NCBI RefSeq assembly: GCF_900177675.1
Contig: NZ_FXWM01000001.1
Span: 1,249,001 to 1,313,000, forward strand
Source: Bacillus sp. OV166
Lineage (GTDB): Bacteria > Bacillota > Bacilli > Bacillales > Cytobacillaceae
Length of the DNA stretch: 64,000 bases
Reading direction: 5' to 3'
The translations under genes and the position numbers were made by a program. Positions 8,433 to 16,723 of this stretch are shown in pieces. How positions within the stretch are numbered: the first letter of the stretch is position 1; each line of letters starts with the position of its first letter. The notes beneath the pieces were generated by a model that worked only from the letters and a program-made list of their open reading frames with translations, was not told the origin of the DNA and ran no database searches.

Positions 8433-9644
8433 TTGAAAGAGCGTTTGTGGACGAAGTCGTTTATTATGCTCATGGTGGGAAATCTGTTTGTGTTTATGTC
8501 ATTTCAAATGCTTATTCCCACACTACCGCCATATATAAAATCCATTGGGGCTTCGGGGCTGGAGATTGGCCTAGTGACGGCATTGTTTTCGATTGGCGCT
8601 GTCATTAGCCGGCCGTTTATCGGCTTTATGCTTGAGTATAGGCCTAGAAAGGCACTAGTTTTAATAGGAGCAATTATGCTTTTACTGGTCACGATTCTTT
8701 ATCCAGTTTCACAGGTTGTGGTGATTTTTCTATTATTCCGTTTTGTCCATGGTCTTGCCTGGGGCTGGTCAACAACTGTAAATGGCACAGCGGCGGTTGA
8801 TGTGATTCCAAATTCACGGCTCGGTGAAGGGATGGGCTATTTCGGACTTTCGATGACAATTGCATACATTATTGCCCCTAGTGTAGGAATATTTGTTTAC
8901 AATATTACTTCTTTCACGAATCTAATTTATTTTTCAGCGATATTAGGGGTTATCTCGATCATTTTACTTACTGCTGTAAAGTATCAAACTCCTAAAGCAG
9001 TGATAAATACTAGAAAAGAAGAATTGAAATTTTCCTATCTAGGTTCACTGGTTGAAACATCAAGTTGGTTTCCAGCATTTATCACGATTATCATCAATTT
9101 AGGTTACGGATCGGTGGTCACATTTATTGTCATTTTTGGTGAAGATCGTGGCATTGAGCAGATCTTTTTATTTTATATTTTTAATGCGGTGATGGCCACA
9201 TTGGGCAGACCATTTGCAGGGAGATGGTTTGATGAAAAGGGCCCAATAGGACTTGTATTGTTCTGTACATTCGCTACATTTGTTGGCATATGGGTACTCT
9301 CTTTTGCACATTCCAGCTTATTTATTGCCATTTCAGGTGCATTATTCGGTATCGGATTCGGTTGCTTGATACCAACGCTGCAATCTTGGGCCTTACTCAT
9401 GACACCTGCACATCGGCGAGGTGTGGCCAACGGGATGATCTTTTCGTCGATTGATTTGGGGATTGGGCTAAGCGGTCTTATTTTTGGGTTGCTCGCCCAG
9501 TTTGTTGGGACGGCATCCATCTTTCGAATCGCTAGTCTTTTTCTCATAGCAGCTATTGTTTTAGTTGTAATAATGGAAAGAAGAAGACGAGCGTCATTAC
9601 AAGAAGACGTGGTAGCAAAGGAAAAGGTCAGGACATCATATTAA
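8433..9644 (+). CDS. MFS transporter
   Basis: A 12-helix major facilitator protein, 403 residues. The usual N-terminal signature is recognisable (FMSFQMLIPTLPPYIKS, then the loop after helix 2). The second half repeats the fold after a central loop around residues 190-210. The TTG at 8433 lies eight bases after GGGAG and is preferred over the in-frame GTG at 8415, which lies inside the ribosome site. The hairpin with a T run directly upstream suggests inducible read-through, as known for some Bacillus drug exporters. Substrate unknown; drug or small-metabolite efflux is the likely class. Confidence 0.8.
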   Translation: MKERLWTKSFIMLMVGNLFVFMSFQMLIPTLPPYIKSIGASGLEIGLVTALFSIGAVISRPFIGFMLEYRPRKALVLIGAIMLLLVTILYPVSQVVVIFLLFRFVHGLAWGWSTTVNGTAAVDVIPNSRLGEGMGYFGLSMTIAYIIAPSVGIFVYNITSFTNLIYFSAILGVISIILLTAVKYQTPKAVINTRKEELKFSYLGSLVETSSWFPAFITIIINLGYGSVVTFIVIFGEDRGIEQIFLFYIFNAVMATLGRPFAGRWFDEKGPIGLVLFCTFATFVGIWVLSFAHSSLFIAISGALFGIGFGCLIPTLQSWALLMTPAHRRGVANGMIFSSIDLGIGLSGLIFGLLAQFVGTASIFRIASLFLIAAIVLVVIMERRRRASLQEDVVAKEKVRTSY

Positions 9645-9664
9645 ATGAGGTCCTGACCTTTTTA
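9622..9664 (+). terminator. intrinsic terminator of the MFS gene
   Basis: AAAAGGTCAGGAC pairs with GTCCTGACCTTTT around a 15-base loop; the first arm lies inside the last codons of the gene. Confidence 0.85.
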
Positions 9665-9728
9665 TGTCTTAATCCAGCCTGGGAGCCATTTCATCTACAA
9701 CTTTATAAAACTGTTCAGTAATTGATTA

Positions 9729-9748
9729 CTTTTCGGGCATAGATGTCC
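9729..9748 (+). promoter_or_regulatory. candidate upstream activator site for the sigma-54 activator (site 1)
   Basis: The block CTTTTCGGGC begins at 9729, with an adjoining near-palindrome GGGCATAGATGTCC. The same ten bases occur at 12589, upstream of the second sigma-54 promoter. It lies about 73 bp upstream of the -24 element at 9811. Function is inferred from this pairing only. Confidence 0.4.
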
Positions 9749-9810
9749 ATACCTAAAACACATTCATTAAAGGTCAACAGTAAATGACCATTATTCTAGA
9801 GTTTTTCTCT

Positions 9811-9827
9811 TTGGCATAATACTTGCA
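9811..9827 (+). promoter_or_regulatory. sigma-54 (-24/-12) promoter of the SDR gene
   Basis: TTGGCATAATACTTGCA matches the sigma-54 consensus TGGCAC-N5-TTGCW at every invariant base, with GG and GC at the correct spacing. The start codon of the dehydrogenase is 40 bp downstream. Confidence 0.85.
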
Positions 9828-9866
9828 AAAGAGAATCATAGGAAATCCTAATAGGAGGTATAAACA

Positions 9867-10634
9867 ATGCAAATTCAAACTTGTCGTGCGATTGTTACCG
9901 GCGGTGCCTCAGGGCTTGGAGAGGCAACCATCCGTACCATTGTTCAAAACGGAGGAAAAGCGGTTATTTTTGACCAATCGGAAGAAAATGGTTTACGTCT
10001 CCAAAACGAACTTGGTGAAGCCGTTTTATTTTTAAAAGCAGATGTCACTATAGATGAAGACATTCAGGAAGCAGTTAGTAAAGCTGCTGCGTTTATGGGT
10101 GGAGTGAATAGTGTAGTGAACTGTGCAGGGATTGGGATTGCAGAGAAAGTGCTCGGCAGGAATGGCGTGCATAATCTTTCACTTTTTTCAAAAGTCATTC
10201 AGGTGAATTTAATCGGTACTTTCAATGTAATTCGGATTGCTGCTGAGAAGATGACTAGTAATAAAGTGAATGAACAGGGTGAAAGAGGTGTGATTATTAA
10301 TACTGCTTCTGTTGCGGCCTATGATGGACAAATTGGCCAGGCTGCCTATAGTGCCTCAAAAGGTGGAATTGTCGGAATGACCCTGCCGATTGCAAGAGAG
10401 CTTGCTCGCTACGGAATTCGTGTGATGACCATTGCTCCTGGACTTTTCCATACACCGATGTTTGATACCCTTCCACAAGAGGCGAAAGATTCGCTAGGAA
10501 ATATGGTCCCGTTCCCTTCAAGGCTGGGATTCCCAAGTGAATACGCACAACTCGTTCAAAGTATCATCGAAAATCCAATGTTAAATGGTGAAACAATTAG
10601 GCTTGATGGAGCAATAAGAATGCAGCCGAAATAA
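9867..10634 (+). CDS. short-chain dehydrogenase, 3-hydroxyacyl-CoA dehydrogenase type II-like
   Basis: The 255-residue protein has the SDR cofactor motif TGGASGLG (residues 11-18), NCAGIG and the catalytic YSASK near residue 161. The overall pattern (VVNCAGIGIAEK, VIQVNLIGTFNVIRIAAEKM, APGLFHTPM) resembles the HSD10/3-hydroxy-2-methylbutyryl-CoA dehydrogenase group, which oxidises 3-hydroxyacyl-CoAs with NAD+. The start has AGGAGGT eight bases upstream. It is driven by its own sigma-54 promoter and lies just before the sigma-54 activator gene. This fits the hydroxyacyl oxidation step missing from the operon at 12685-19408. Confidence 0.85.
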   Translation: MQIQTCRAIVTGGASGLGEATIRTIVQNGGKAVIFDQSEENGLRLQNELGEAVLFLKADVTIDEDIQEAVSKAAAFMGGVNSVVNCAGIGIAEKVLGRNGVHNLSLFSKVIQVNLIGTFNVIRIAAEKMTSNKVNEQGERGVIINTASVAAYDGQIGQAAYSASKGGIVGMTLPIARELARYGIRVMTIAPGLFHTPMFDTLPQEAKDSLGNMVPFPSRLGFPSEYAQLVQSIIENPMLNGETIRLDGAIRMQPK

Positions 10635-10705
10635 AGGTGAAGTTGGGGAAGGCACAAGACTTCTCTTTTTGTTTGTATGGAATGATCAGAAGTATTGTTA
10701 AAATA

Positions 10706-10756
10706 TTCAAAAATATCCCCCTTTTTTGTTACAATAAAGATATGAATAAAAGGGGG
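10706..10756 (+). promoter_or_regulatory. putative promoter and inverted repeat of the activator gene
   Basis: TTCAAA (10706) and TACAAT (10730) with an 18-bp spacer form a plausible sigma-A promoter. The arms CCCCCTTTT (10717-10725) and AAAAGGGGG (10748-10756) are perfect inverted copies. They bracket the -10 region, and the second arm is the ribosome site of the activator gene. This could be an operator, or a sequestering hairpin if transcription starts further upstream. Confidence 0.4.
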
Positions 10757-10763
10757 TAACGAA

Positions 10764-12509
10764 ATGCTCCAAATTAAAGAGCTTATTACGCCAGTCGATT
10801 GTATAGTTACCGAAAATACGACACTAGTTGAAGCCATCGATCTGATGAACAAAAAGAAGTGGAACCTGCTTCCTGTATCGGATATTGGTAGAAAACTAGT
10901 TGGCGTTTTTACCCGAAGCAGTTTGTTTCAAATGGTTTTGGATGAGAACCCCCTAACCACTCCTATCAAAAAATACATAAAAGCTCAGGTTGAAACACTG
11001 CCCATTAACACCCCATATGAAAAAATTGAATTGATTGTCAAAAACAGTCAGGTTGGCACCGGTGTGGTCATTGATGACCAGGAACATGTCGTTGGAATCC
11101 TTACGAAAACGGATATGGTCATGTCACTGCTGCAAACCTCACAAGAGTTAAAAACAGTAAAAACCTTAAAAAGGACATTAGAAACAGCTTTAGACCATGC
11201 CTATGACGGGATTGTCATGACGGATGAAAAGAAAAACATCCAGATGGTCAGTCCTCCTCTACTCGAATTATTTAATCTTCAACTGGAAGCAGTTCTATAC
11301 CATCCCGTTGCGAAAGTATTACCGGAACTACAATTAGACAATGTTTATCAATCAGAAACGGCTGAGGTTAGCGAATTTCTAGAAATCAATGGTATTAAAT
11401 ATATCGTCCACCGAATTCCTATTCAAGAGAATGGAAGAATCATTGGAGCCATTGGCAAGGTCGTGTTCAGACAATTAAATGAGGTCAGCGAGTTATTCAA
11501 AAAGTTACAGAAAGCGGAAAATAAAGCGAGTTTTTATCATCAGCAATTTCAGAAGTCAGAGTCAGCCAGGTTTACCTGGGATCACCTATTAACAGTTGAT
11601 CCATATATGGATAAGTTGAAAAAAAGTGCGGCCAAAGCAGCAAAAGGAAGGTCAACTATTCTTATCCGTGGTGAAAGTGGTACGGGTAAAGAATTGTTTG
11701 CTCAAGCTATTCATAATAGCAGTGCAAGAAATACAGGGAAGTTTATTGTGGTGAATTGTGCAGCGATACCAGAGGATTTGCTAGAATCAGAGTTTTTTGG
11801 CTATGACGAAGGGGCCTTTACGGGGGCCAGGCAAAAAGGCAAACTTGGAAAGTTTGATTTAGCTAATGGCGGAACGCTCTTCCTTGATGAGGTAGGGGAC
11901 ATGTCACTCTCATTGCAAGCCAAGCTGCTGCGCGTGCTTCAGGAAAGAGAGTTCTACCGGGTTGGCGGTACGGTAAGAATACAGGTTGATGTCAGAATCA
12001 TTGCTGCCACCAATCGAAATCTTGAAGAAATGGTCCAAGAGGGTCTTTTTAGAGAGGATTTATATTATCGTCTCAATGTTATTTCATTAAATGTCCCGCC
12101 ACTCCGCAATCGACTTTATGATACAAATCATTTGATTGGGCGGTTCATGATTGAATTGAATCAAATTTTAGGCACTAGCATTACTGGTATCGAAGATAGG
12201 GCAAGAGGAGCGATGTTAGATTACGCCTGGCCTGGAAATGTCCGTGAACTGCGAAATGTCATGGAACGGGCCATGACATTTGCGGAAAATGGGAAAATTA
12301 GATTGGAGGATCTTCCCGATTATTTAGTGAAGCAGGTTTCCGTTGTAGAGCCTTCTTTAAATGTATCACTTGTCGAAAACGCAGAACTCGAAGCGATTAA
12401 AAAGGCATTAGTTCAAGTGCAAGGGAATAAAGTAAAAGCGGCTAGATTACTAGGAATCAGCCGATCCGGTTTATATGAAAAAATCAAAAAATACAAACTG
12501 CCGACCTAG
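10764..12509 (+). CDS. sigma-54-dependent transcriptional activator with CBS and PAS domains
   Basis: The 581-residue enhancer-binding protein is built as follows: a CBS-domain pair (about 1-120, ligand sensing, often adenosyl compounds), a PAS-like region (about 135-235), an AAA+ domain (about 275-505) and a Fis-type helix-turn-helix at the end (NKVKAARLLGISRSGLYEKI). The AAA+ core has Walker A GESGTGKE at about residue 303, the sigma-54 contact motif GAFTGA, and Walker B GGTLFLDEVGDM at about 369. It should activate RNA polymerase-sigma-54 at the two -24/-12 promoters that flank it (9811 and 12630). A CoA- or AMP-type signal from acyl metabolism is plausible but unproven. Confidence 0.92.
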   Translation: MLQIKELITPVDCIVTENTTLVEAIDLMNKKKWNLLPVSDIGRKLVGVFTRSSLFQMVLDENPLTTPIKKYIKAQVETLPINTPYEKIELIVKNSQVGTGVVIDDQEHVVGILTKTDMVMSLLQTSQELKTVKTLKRTLETALDHAYDGIVMTDEKKNIQMVSPPLLELFNLQLEAVLYHPVAKVLPELQLDNVYQSETAEVSEFLEINGIKYIVHRIPIQENGRIIGAIGKVVFRQLNEVSELFKKLQKAENKASFYHQQFQKSESARFTWDHLLTVDPYMDKLKKSAAKAAKGRSTILIRGESGTGKELFAQAIHNSSARNTGKFIVVNCAAIPEDLLESEFFGYDEGAFTGARQKGKLGKFDLANGGTLFLDEVGDMSLSLQAKLLRVLQEREFYRVGGTVRIQVDVRIIAATNRNLEEMVQEGLFREDLYYRLNVISLNVPPLRNRLYDTNHLIGRFMIELNQILGTSITGIEDRARGAMLDYAWPGNVRELRNVMERAMTFAENGKIRLEDLPDYLVKQVSVVEPSLNVSLVENAELEAIKKALVQVQGNKVKAARLLGISRSGLYEKIKKYKLPT

Positions 12510-12517
12510 GGAGAAGA

Positions 12518-12543
12518 GTGTCCAAAAAATGGACACCTTTTTG
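12518..12543 (+). terminator. intrinsic terminator of the activator gene
   Basis: GTGTCC pairs with GGACAC around an A-rich loop, followed by CTTTTTTGTG-type T run. Confidence 0.7.
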
Positions 12544-12588
12544 TGTTTTGTGTTTGCTTGAAAAACATATCGTCATTTAAGGCTGCTG

Positions 12589-12605
12589 CTTTTCGGGCTG
12601 ATAGC
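12589..12605 (+). promoter_or_regulatory. candidate upstream activator site (site 2)
   Basis: CTTTTCGGGC at 12589 repeats the block at 9729; it continues into the short palindrome GGCTGATAGCC. It is 32 bp upstream of the second sigma-54 promoter, which is close for an enhancer but possible. Confidence 0.35.
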
Positions 12606-12629
12606 CTATATATTGTTTTTTTTGAATAC

Positions 12630-12645
12630 TGGCACAAAAATTGCA
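12630..12645 (+). promoter_or_regulatory. sigma-54 (-24/-12) promoter of the acyl-CoA operon
   Basis: TGGCACAAAAATTGCA is a perfect match to TGGCAC-N5-TTGCA. It lies 40 bp upstream of the start codon of the first operon gene, the same distance as at 9811-9867. Confidence 0.92.
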
Positions 12646-12684
12646 TGAATATTGAGGGAAGTCTTTTTGAAGGAGGATCCTTAT

Positions 12685-14220
12685 ATGAATATCGGAAGCC
12701 TTTTAGCGCAAAATTCCCGCAAGTTTCCCGAATTATTAGCCATCGAATGTGAAGGCAGGAGCTATACGTATCGCCAATTTAATGAAGAAGTAAATAGGCT
12801 TGCAAACGGCTTATTGGTCCAGGGGGTAAATAAGGGTGACAAGCTGGCATTGATGATGAAGAATTCCGATCACTTTGTCTTTACGTTTTTTGCCGCTGCC
12901 AAAATTGGGGCGGTTGCCGTACCTGTTAACTTTCGTCTAACTGCATCAGAGGTTCACTACATTTTAGACCAGTCCGATACGTCTTTAGTTGTGTGTGACA
13001 AGGAGTTTGAACAAATAATCGCAACGGTCAAACAAGGAACGGAAACTCGGTTGGTCATTACCGTTGGTGACCCAGTAACAACTGGATACCATTCGTATGA
13101 AAGGATTTTATCCAATAATCTAAATGAGCCGGATGTTGAGGTTTCCGAGCAGGATGATTTAGAAATTCTCTACACATCGGGTACAACCGGCCGACCGAAG
13201 GGAGCTCTGTTTGATCATAGTCAAATTTTTAAAGTAGGGATTGCTGTTGTTATTAATATGGGGATTAGACAGCATGAACGAATTCTTCACCTCGCACCAC
13301 TGTTCCACTCAGCCCAATTAAACTTATTCCTGATTTCCGGGGTGGCACTTGGTGCTACTCATATTATTCATCGTGACTTTCATCCAGTTAAAACACTCCA
13401 AGCGATTCAAGAACATAAAATTACCCATCTTTTTGCGGTTCCAGCTATGTATAACTTTCTACTCCAAGTTCCCAATGCAGCAGATTATGATTTATCTTCT
13501 ATTAAAAGAGTCGGATACGGGGCAGCCCCAATGGCACCGGAACATGTCAAAAAAACCATTCAACTCTTTAAAACCGATCAGGTTTACAATCTTTGCGGTC
13601 TGACTGAAGCAGGGCCTGGAGGAATTCTCCTCGATCCAGAAGGACATAAACATCACCTTGGAAAGGGGGGAAAACCTATTTTCTTGACGGAAACAAGGGT
13701 TGTCAATGAAGAAGGTAATGATGTATTACCTGGAGTGATCGGTGAATTTATTGTTCGCAGTGACATGGTGATGAAGGAATATTATAAAAAGCCGGAAGAA
13801 ACGAAGAGCACCTTGAAAAATGGCTGGCTCTATACCGGAGACTTAGCAACGATTGATGAAGAAGGTTATACCACGTTAGTTGATCGTAAAAAAGACATGA
13901 TTATATCAGGCGGAGAAAATGTTTACTCCGTTGAGGTTGAAGGTATTCTTTTTGAACATCCGGACGTCCTCGATGCGGCTATTATTGGTTTGCCCGATGA
14001 GGTTTGGGGAGAGGCAGTCTGTGCGATTATTGTGCCAAAGGAAGGTGCAGTGATAGATGAGATGGAATTGAAGAACTTCTGTCGTCAAAAACTAGCAGGC
14101 TATAAAGTTCCAAGGCGAATTTTTATAGAAGAGCAGCTGCCGAAGAACGCTTCTGGGAAAGTATTGAAGTACCAGCTTCGTCAGAAAATGAGAGAGGTGA
14201 GAAGCGGTAAATTGGACTAA
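12685..14220 (+). CDS. long-chain-fatty-acid--CoA ligase-type AMP-binding enzyme (first copy)
   Basis: A 511-residue member of the adenylate-forming family: it activates a carboxylic acid with ATP and transfers it to CoA. The AMP-binding P-loop YTSGTTGRPKGA is at about residue 162; the downstream motifs GYGAAPM, LTEAGPG, YTGDLATIDEEGY and the C-terminal catalytic Lys in LPKNASGKVLK are intact. I place the start at the ATG at 12685, seven bases after AAGGAGG, rather than the in-frame TTG at 12652. First gene of the sigma-54 operon. The natural acid is not identifiable from sequence. Confidence 0.88.
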   Translation: MNIGSLLAQNSRKFPELLAIECEGRSYTYRQFNEEVNRLANGLLVQGVNKGDKLALMMKNSDHFVFTFFAAAKIGAVAVPVNFRLTASEVHYILDQSDTSLVVCDKEFEQIIATVKQGTETRLVITVGDPVTTGYHSYERILSNNLNEPDVEVSEQDDLEILYTSGTTGRPKGALFDHSQIFKVGIAVVINMGIRQHERILHLAPLFHSAQLNLFLISGVALGATHIIHRDFHPVKTLQAIQEHKITHLFAVPAMYNFLLQVPNAADYDLSSIKRVGYGAAPMAPEHVKKTIQLFKTDQVYNLCGLTEAGPGGILLDPEGHKHHLGKGGKPIFLTETRVVNEEGNDVLPGVIGEFIVRSDMVMKEYYKKPEETKSTLKNGWLYTGDLATIDEEGYTTLVDRKKDMIISGGENVYSVEVEGILFEHPDVLDAAIIGLPDEVWGEAVCAIIVPKEGAVIDEMELKNFCRQKLAGYKVPRRIFIEEQLPKNASGKVLKYQLRQKMREVRSGKLD

Positions 14221-14257
14221 GAAAATCAAAATTGGTAATCGATTTCCAGTAAATGTC

Positions 14258-14325
14258 GTAAAAATCGTGAAATAGGTAGTAAGTGCCCAATAATATGTAG
14301 TGAGTATCCGAAAATATGTAGTAAG
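14258..14325. repeat. 21-bp repeat array, second locus (three units plus a partial)
   Basis: Units start at 14258, 14279 and 14300, exactly 21 bp apart, with a trailing GTAAG at 14321. The unit ends (ATATGTA, preceded by AAA in the third) and starts (GTAAGT, GTGAGT) match the array at 2587-2691, 11.6 kb away. The array lies inside the acyl-CoA operon, between the ligase and the dehydrogenase. Confidence 0.85.
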
Positions 14326-14388
14326 GAGAAGAATTAAAAAAAAAACCCAAATAGAAAGCGCTTCCACTCGAAAGTGAGGTAATTTAAC

Positions 14389-15534
14389 ATGAAACATCCA
14401 TATTTAAATGAGGATCATGAAATTTTTCGCAAGTCATTGAGAAAGTTTTTGGACAAAGAAGCATATCCCTTTTATGAGCAGTGGGAGGAGGACCGGATGA
14501 TTCCGCGTTCCTTCTGGAAAAAGATGGGGGAGCAGGGGTTTCTTTCCCCTGATATAGATGAAAAATATGGCGGCAGTGAGGTCGATTGGGGATTCGCGGT
14601 TGTCATAAATGAAGAGTTGGAACGAGTGGGCTCAGGCTTAATTGGGATTGGCCTCCACAATGACATTGTCGTCCCTTACATCACTGCTTATGGGACAGAA
14701 GAGCAAAAGCAGCGCTGGCTTCCGAAATGTGTTACCGGTGAAATTATTACAGGGATTGCCATGACAGAACCGGGTACAGGATCTGACCTGGCAAACATCA
14801 AAACAACGGCAAAATTGGATGGAGACCACTATATTGTTAATGGACAAAAGACATTCATTACCAATGGGATTCAATCCGACCTCATCGTTGTTGCTGTTAA
14901 AACGGACCTAAATGCGGTACCAAAGCATAAAGGTGTTAGCCTCCTCGTCATCGAGAGAGATGCCCCTGGTTTTTCACGTGGAAGAAAGTTAAACAAAGTC
15001 GGGCTCCATTGCCAGGATACAGCGGAATTAATCTTTGAAGATTGCCGTGTACCGAAAGAAAACCTGCTGGGGGAGGAAGGTAATGGTTTCCTTTATTTGA
15101 TGGAAAAACTACAACAAGAACGGCTTCTTGTCGCAATTGGGGCGCAAACTGCCTCGGAAGTCATGCTCAAAATGACGATTGACTATGTAAAAAGCAGAGA
15201 AGCGTTCGGAAAACCAGTCAGCCAGTTTCAAAACACCCAGTTTAAAATTGTGGAAATGGCAACCGATATTGAAATGGGCAGAGCTTTTTTGGATCAGTTA
15301 ATTGCCGAGCATATTGAAGGGAAAAACGTAGTAACGAAGGTCTCAATGGCGAAATTTAAGCTAACCGATATCGCCAAGAAGATTGCCGGAGAGTGTATGC
15401 AGCTCCATGGCGGCTATGGATATATGGAAGAATACGAGATTGCGAGACGATTCCGTGATATTCCTGTTTCCAGCATTTACGCTGGAACCAACGAAATTAT
15501 GAAAACGATTATTGCGAAAAATCTAGGATTATAG
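14389..15534 (+). CDS. acyl-CoA dehydrogenase
   Basis: A canonical 381-residue FAD acyl-CoA dehydrogenase. It has the substrate/FAD motifs ITGIAMTEPGTGSDLA and TFITNG, and the C-terminal LHGGYGYMEEYEIARRFRDIP. In SIYAGTNEIM the glutamate (about residue 369) is at the catalytic base position of medium/short-chain enzymes. It introduces the 2,3-double bond into the acyl-CoA made by the neighbouring ligases, passing electrons to ETF. It is separated from the upstream ligase by the 21-bp repeats and from the thiolase by 14 bp. Confidence 0.9.
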   Translation: MKHPYLNEDHEIFRKSLRKFLDKEAYPFYEQWEEDRMIPRSFWKKMGEQGFLSPDIDEKYGGSEVDWGFAVVINEELERVGSGLIGIGLHNDIVVPYITAYGTEEQKQRWLPKCVTGEIITGIAMTEPGTGSDLANIKTTAKLDGDHYIVNGQKTFITNGIQSDLIVVAVKTDLNAVPKHKGVSLLVIERDAPGFSRGRKLNKVGLHCQDTAELIFEDCRVPKENLLGEEGNGFLYLMEKLQQERLLVAIGAQTASEVMLKMTIDYVKSREAFGKPVSQFQNTQFKIVEMATDIEMGRAFLDQLIAEHIEGKNVVTKVSMAKFKLTDIAKKIAGECMQLHGGYGYMEEYEIARRFRDIPVSSIYAGTNEIMKTIIAKNLGL

Positions 15535-15548
15535 AGAGGAAGATGACT

Positions 15549-16706
15549 ATGCGTGAAGTAGTAATTGTTGAAGGAGTACGTACACCAGTAGGAAGAAGAA
15601 ATGGCGTGTTAAAAGATATCCGTCCGGATGACTTATCAGCCCTAACATTAAAGGAACTAGTCAATCGAGCAGGGATCGACCCAGCGCTTGTGGAGGACGT
15701 TATTTGGGGTTGTGTTACCCAAGCCGGTGAGCAAGCAGGTGATATAGCAAGAGTTGCTGCATTAATTGCCGGCTTCCCAATCGAAGTCCCGGGGACAACA
15801 ATTGACCGCCAATGCGGCTCAAGTCAACAAGCTGTGCATTTCGCTGCTCAAGCGATCCTTGCCGGTGATATGGACATTGTGATCGCCGGCGGTGTTGAAA
15901 GCATGTCCCGTGTTCCGATGGGCTCCAATTACAAAGGGGCTGAGGAACCTTTTAGTCCGAATTTAAGGTCAAAGTACGAAATGATTCATCAAGGATTGTC
16001 GGCCGAGCGGATTGCGGAAAACTATGGCTTTACCCGTGAAGTGCTGGATCAATTTTCACTTGAAAGTCATCAAAAAGCACTCAAGGCACAGGAGGAAGGT
16101 TATTTTTCAAGAGAAATTTACCCAATCGAGGTAAAGTTTCCTGACGGTACAACAACTGTCATCAAGAATGATTCTGGTCCGAGAAAAGGAACATCTATAG
16201 AAGCATTGGCAGGTCTCCGCACTTCCTTTAAAGAAGATGGAGTGATTCATGCCGGAAACTCCAGCCAAATAAGCGACGGGGCAGCTGCTTTATTACTAAT
16301 GTCGCGCGAAAAAGCAGAAGAACTTGGTCTAAAACCGCGCTTCCGTGTTCACACACGCGTGGTGGTTGGTTCGGATCCAACTTTGATGCTGACAGGACCA
16401 ATTCCGGCTACAGAAAAGGCACTAGAAAAGTCTGGCTTATCCATCGATGATATTGATGTGTTTGAAGTCAATGAAGCCTTTGCCTCTGTTCCGCTGGCTT
16501 GGCTGAAGGAGACGGGAGCAGACCCAGCGAAACTAAACCCAAATGGCGGAGCGATTGCCCTTGGTCATCCGCTTGGCGGCAGCGGGGCGCGTTTAATGGT
16601 GACAATGATGCACGAACTTGAGCGGACAGGCGGGCGCTACGGATTGCAAACCATGTGCGAAGGCCACGGAATGGCAAATGCGACGATTATTGAGCGTTTA
16701 AACTAA
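15549..16706 (+). CDS. acetyl-CoA C-acyltransferase (thiolase)
   Basis: A degradative-type thiolase of 385 residues, cleaving 3-ketoacyl-CoA with CoA. The nucleophilic Cys is in DRQCGSSQQA (residue 89). The His is in GGAIALGHPLGGSGAR and the second Cys in MCEGHGMANA near the C-terminus; all are present. The start begins MREVVIVEGVRTPVGR, typical for the family; an ATG six bases upstream (15543) is too close to the GAGAGGA ribosome site. It completes the beta-oxidation-like set with the dehydrogenase and, from the other promoter, the hydroxyacyl-CoA dehydrogenase. No enoyl-CoA hydratase gene is in the window. Confidence 0.9.
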   Translation: MREVVIVEGVRTPVGRRNGVLKDIRPDDLSALTLKELVNRAGIDPALVEDVIWGCVTQAGEQAGDIARVAALIAGFPIEVPGTTIDRQCGSSQQAVHFAAQAILAGDMDIVIAGGVESMSRVPMGSNYKGAEEPFSPNLRSKYEMIHQGLSAERIAENYGFTREVLDQFSLESHQKALKAQEEGYFSREIYPIEVKFPDGTTTVIKNDSGPRKGTSIEALAGLRTSFKEDGVIHAGNSSQISDGAAALLLMSREKAEELGLKPRFRVHTRVVVGSDPTLMLTGPIPATEKALEKSGLSIDDIDVFEVNEAFASVPLAWLKETGADPAKLNPNGGAIALGHPLGGSGARLMVTMMHELERTGGRYGLQTMCEGHGMANATIIERLN

Positions 16707-16723
16707 GAGTTGGAGGCGATTCG

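Noticed and set aside
9173..9547. 124-codon minus-strand frame inside the first MFS gene
   Set aside because: Shadow frame; the plus-strand protein has continuous membrane helices through this region.
10635..10763. Terminator after the SDR gene
   Set aside because: No stem with a following T run is convincing here; the SDR transcript may read into the activator gene.
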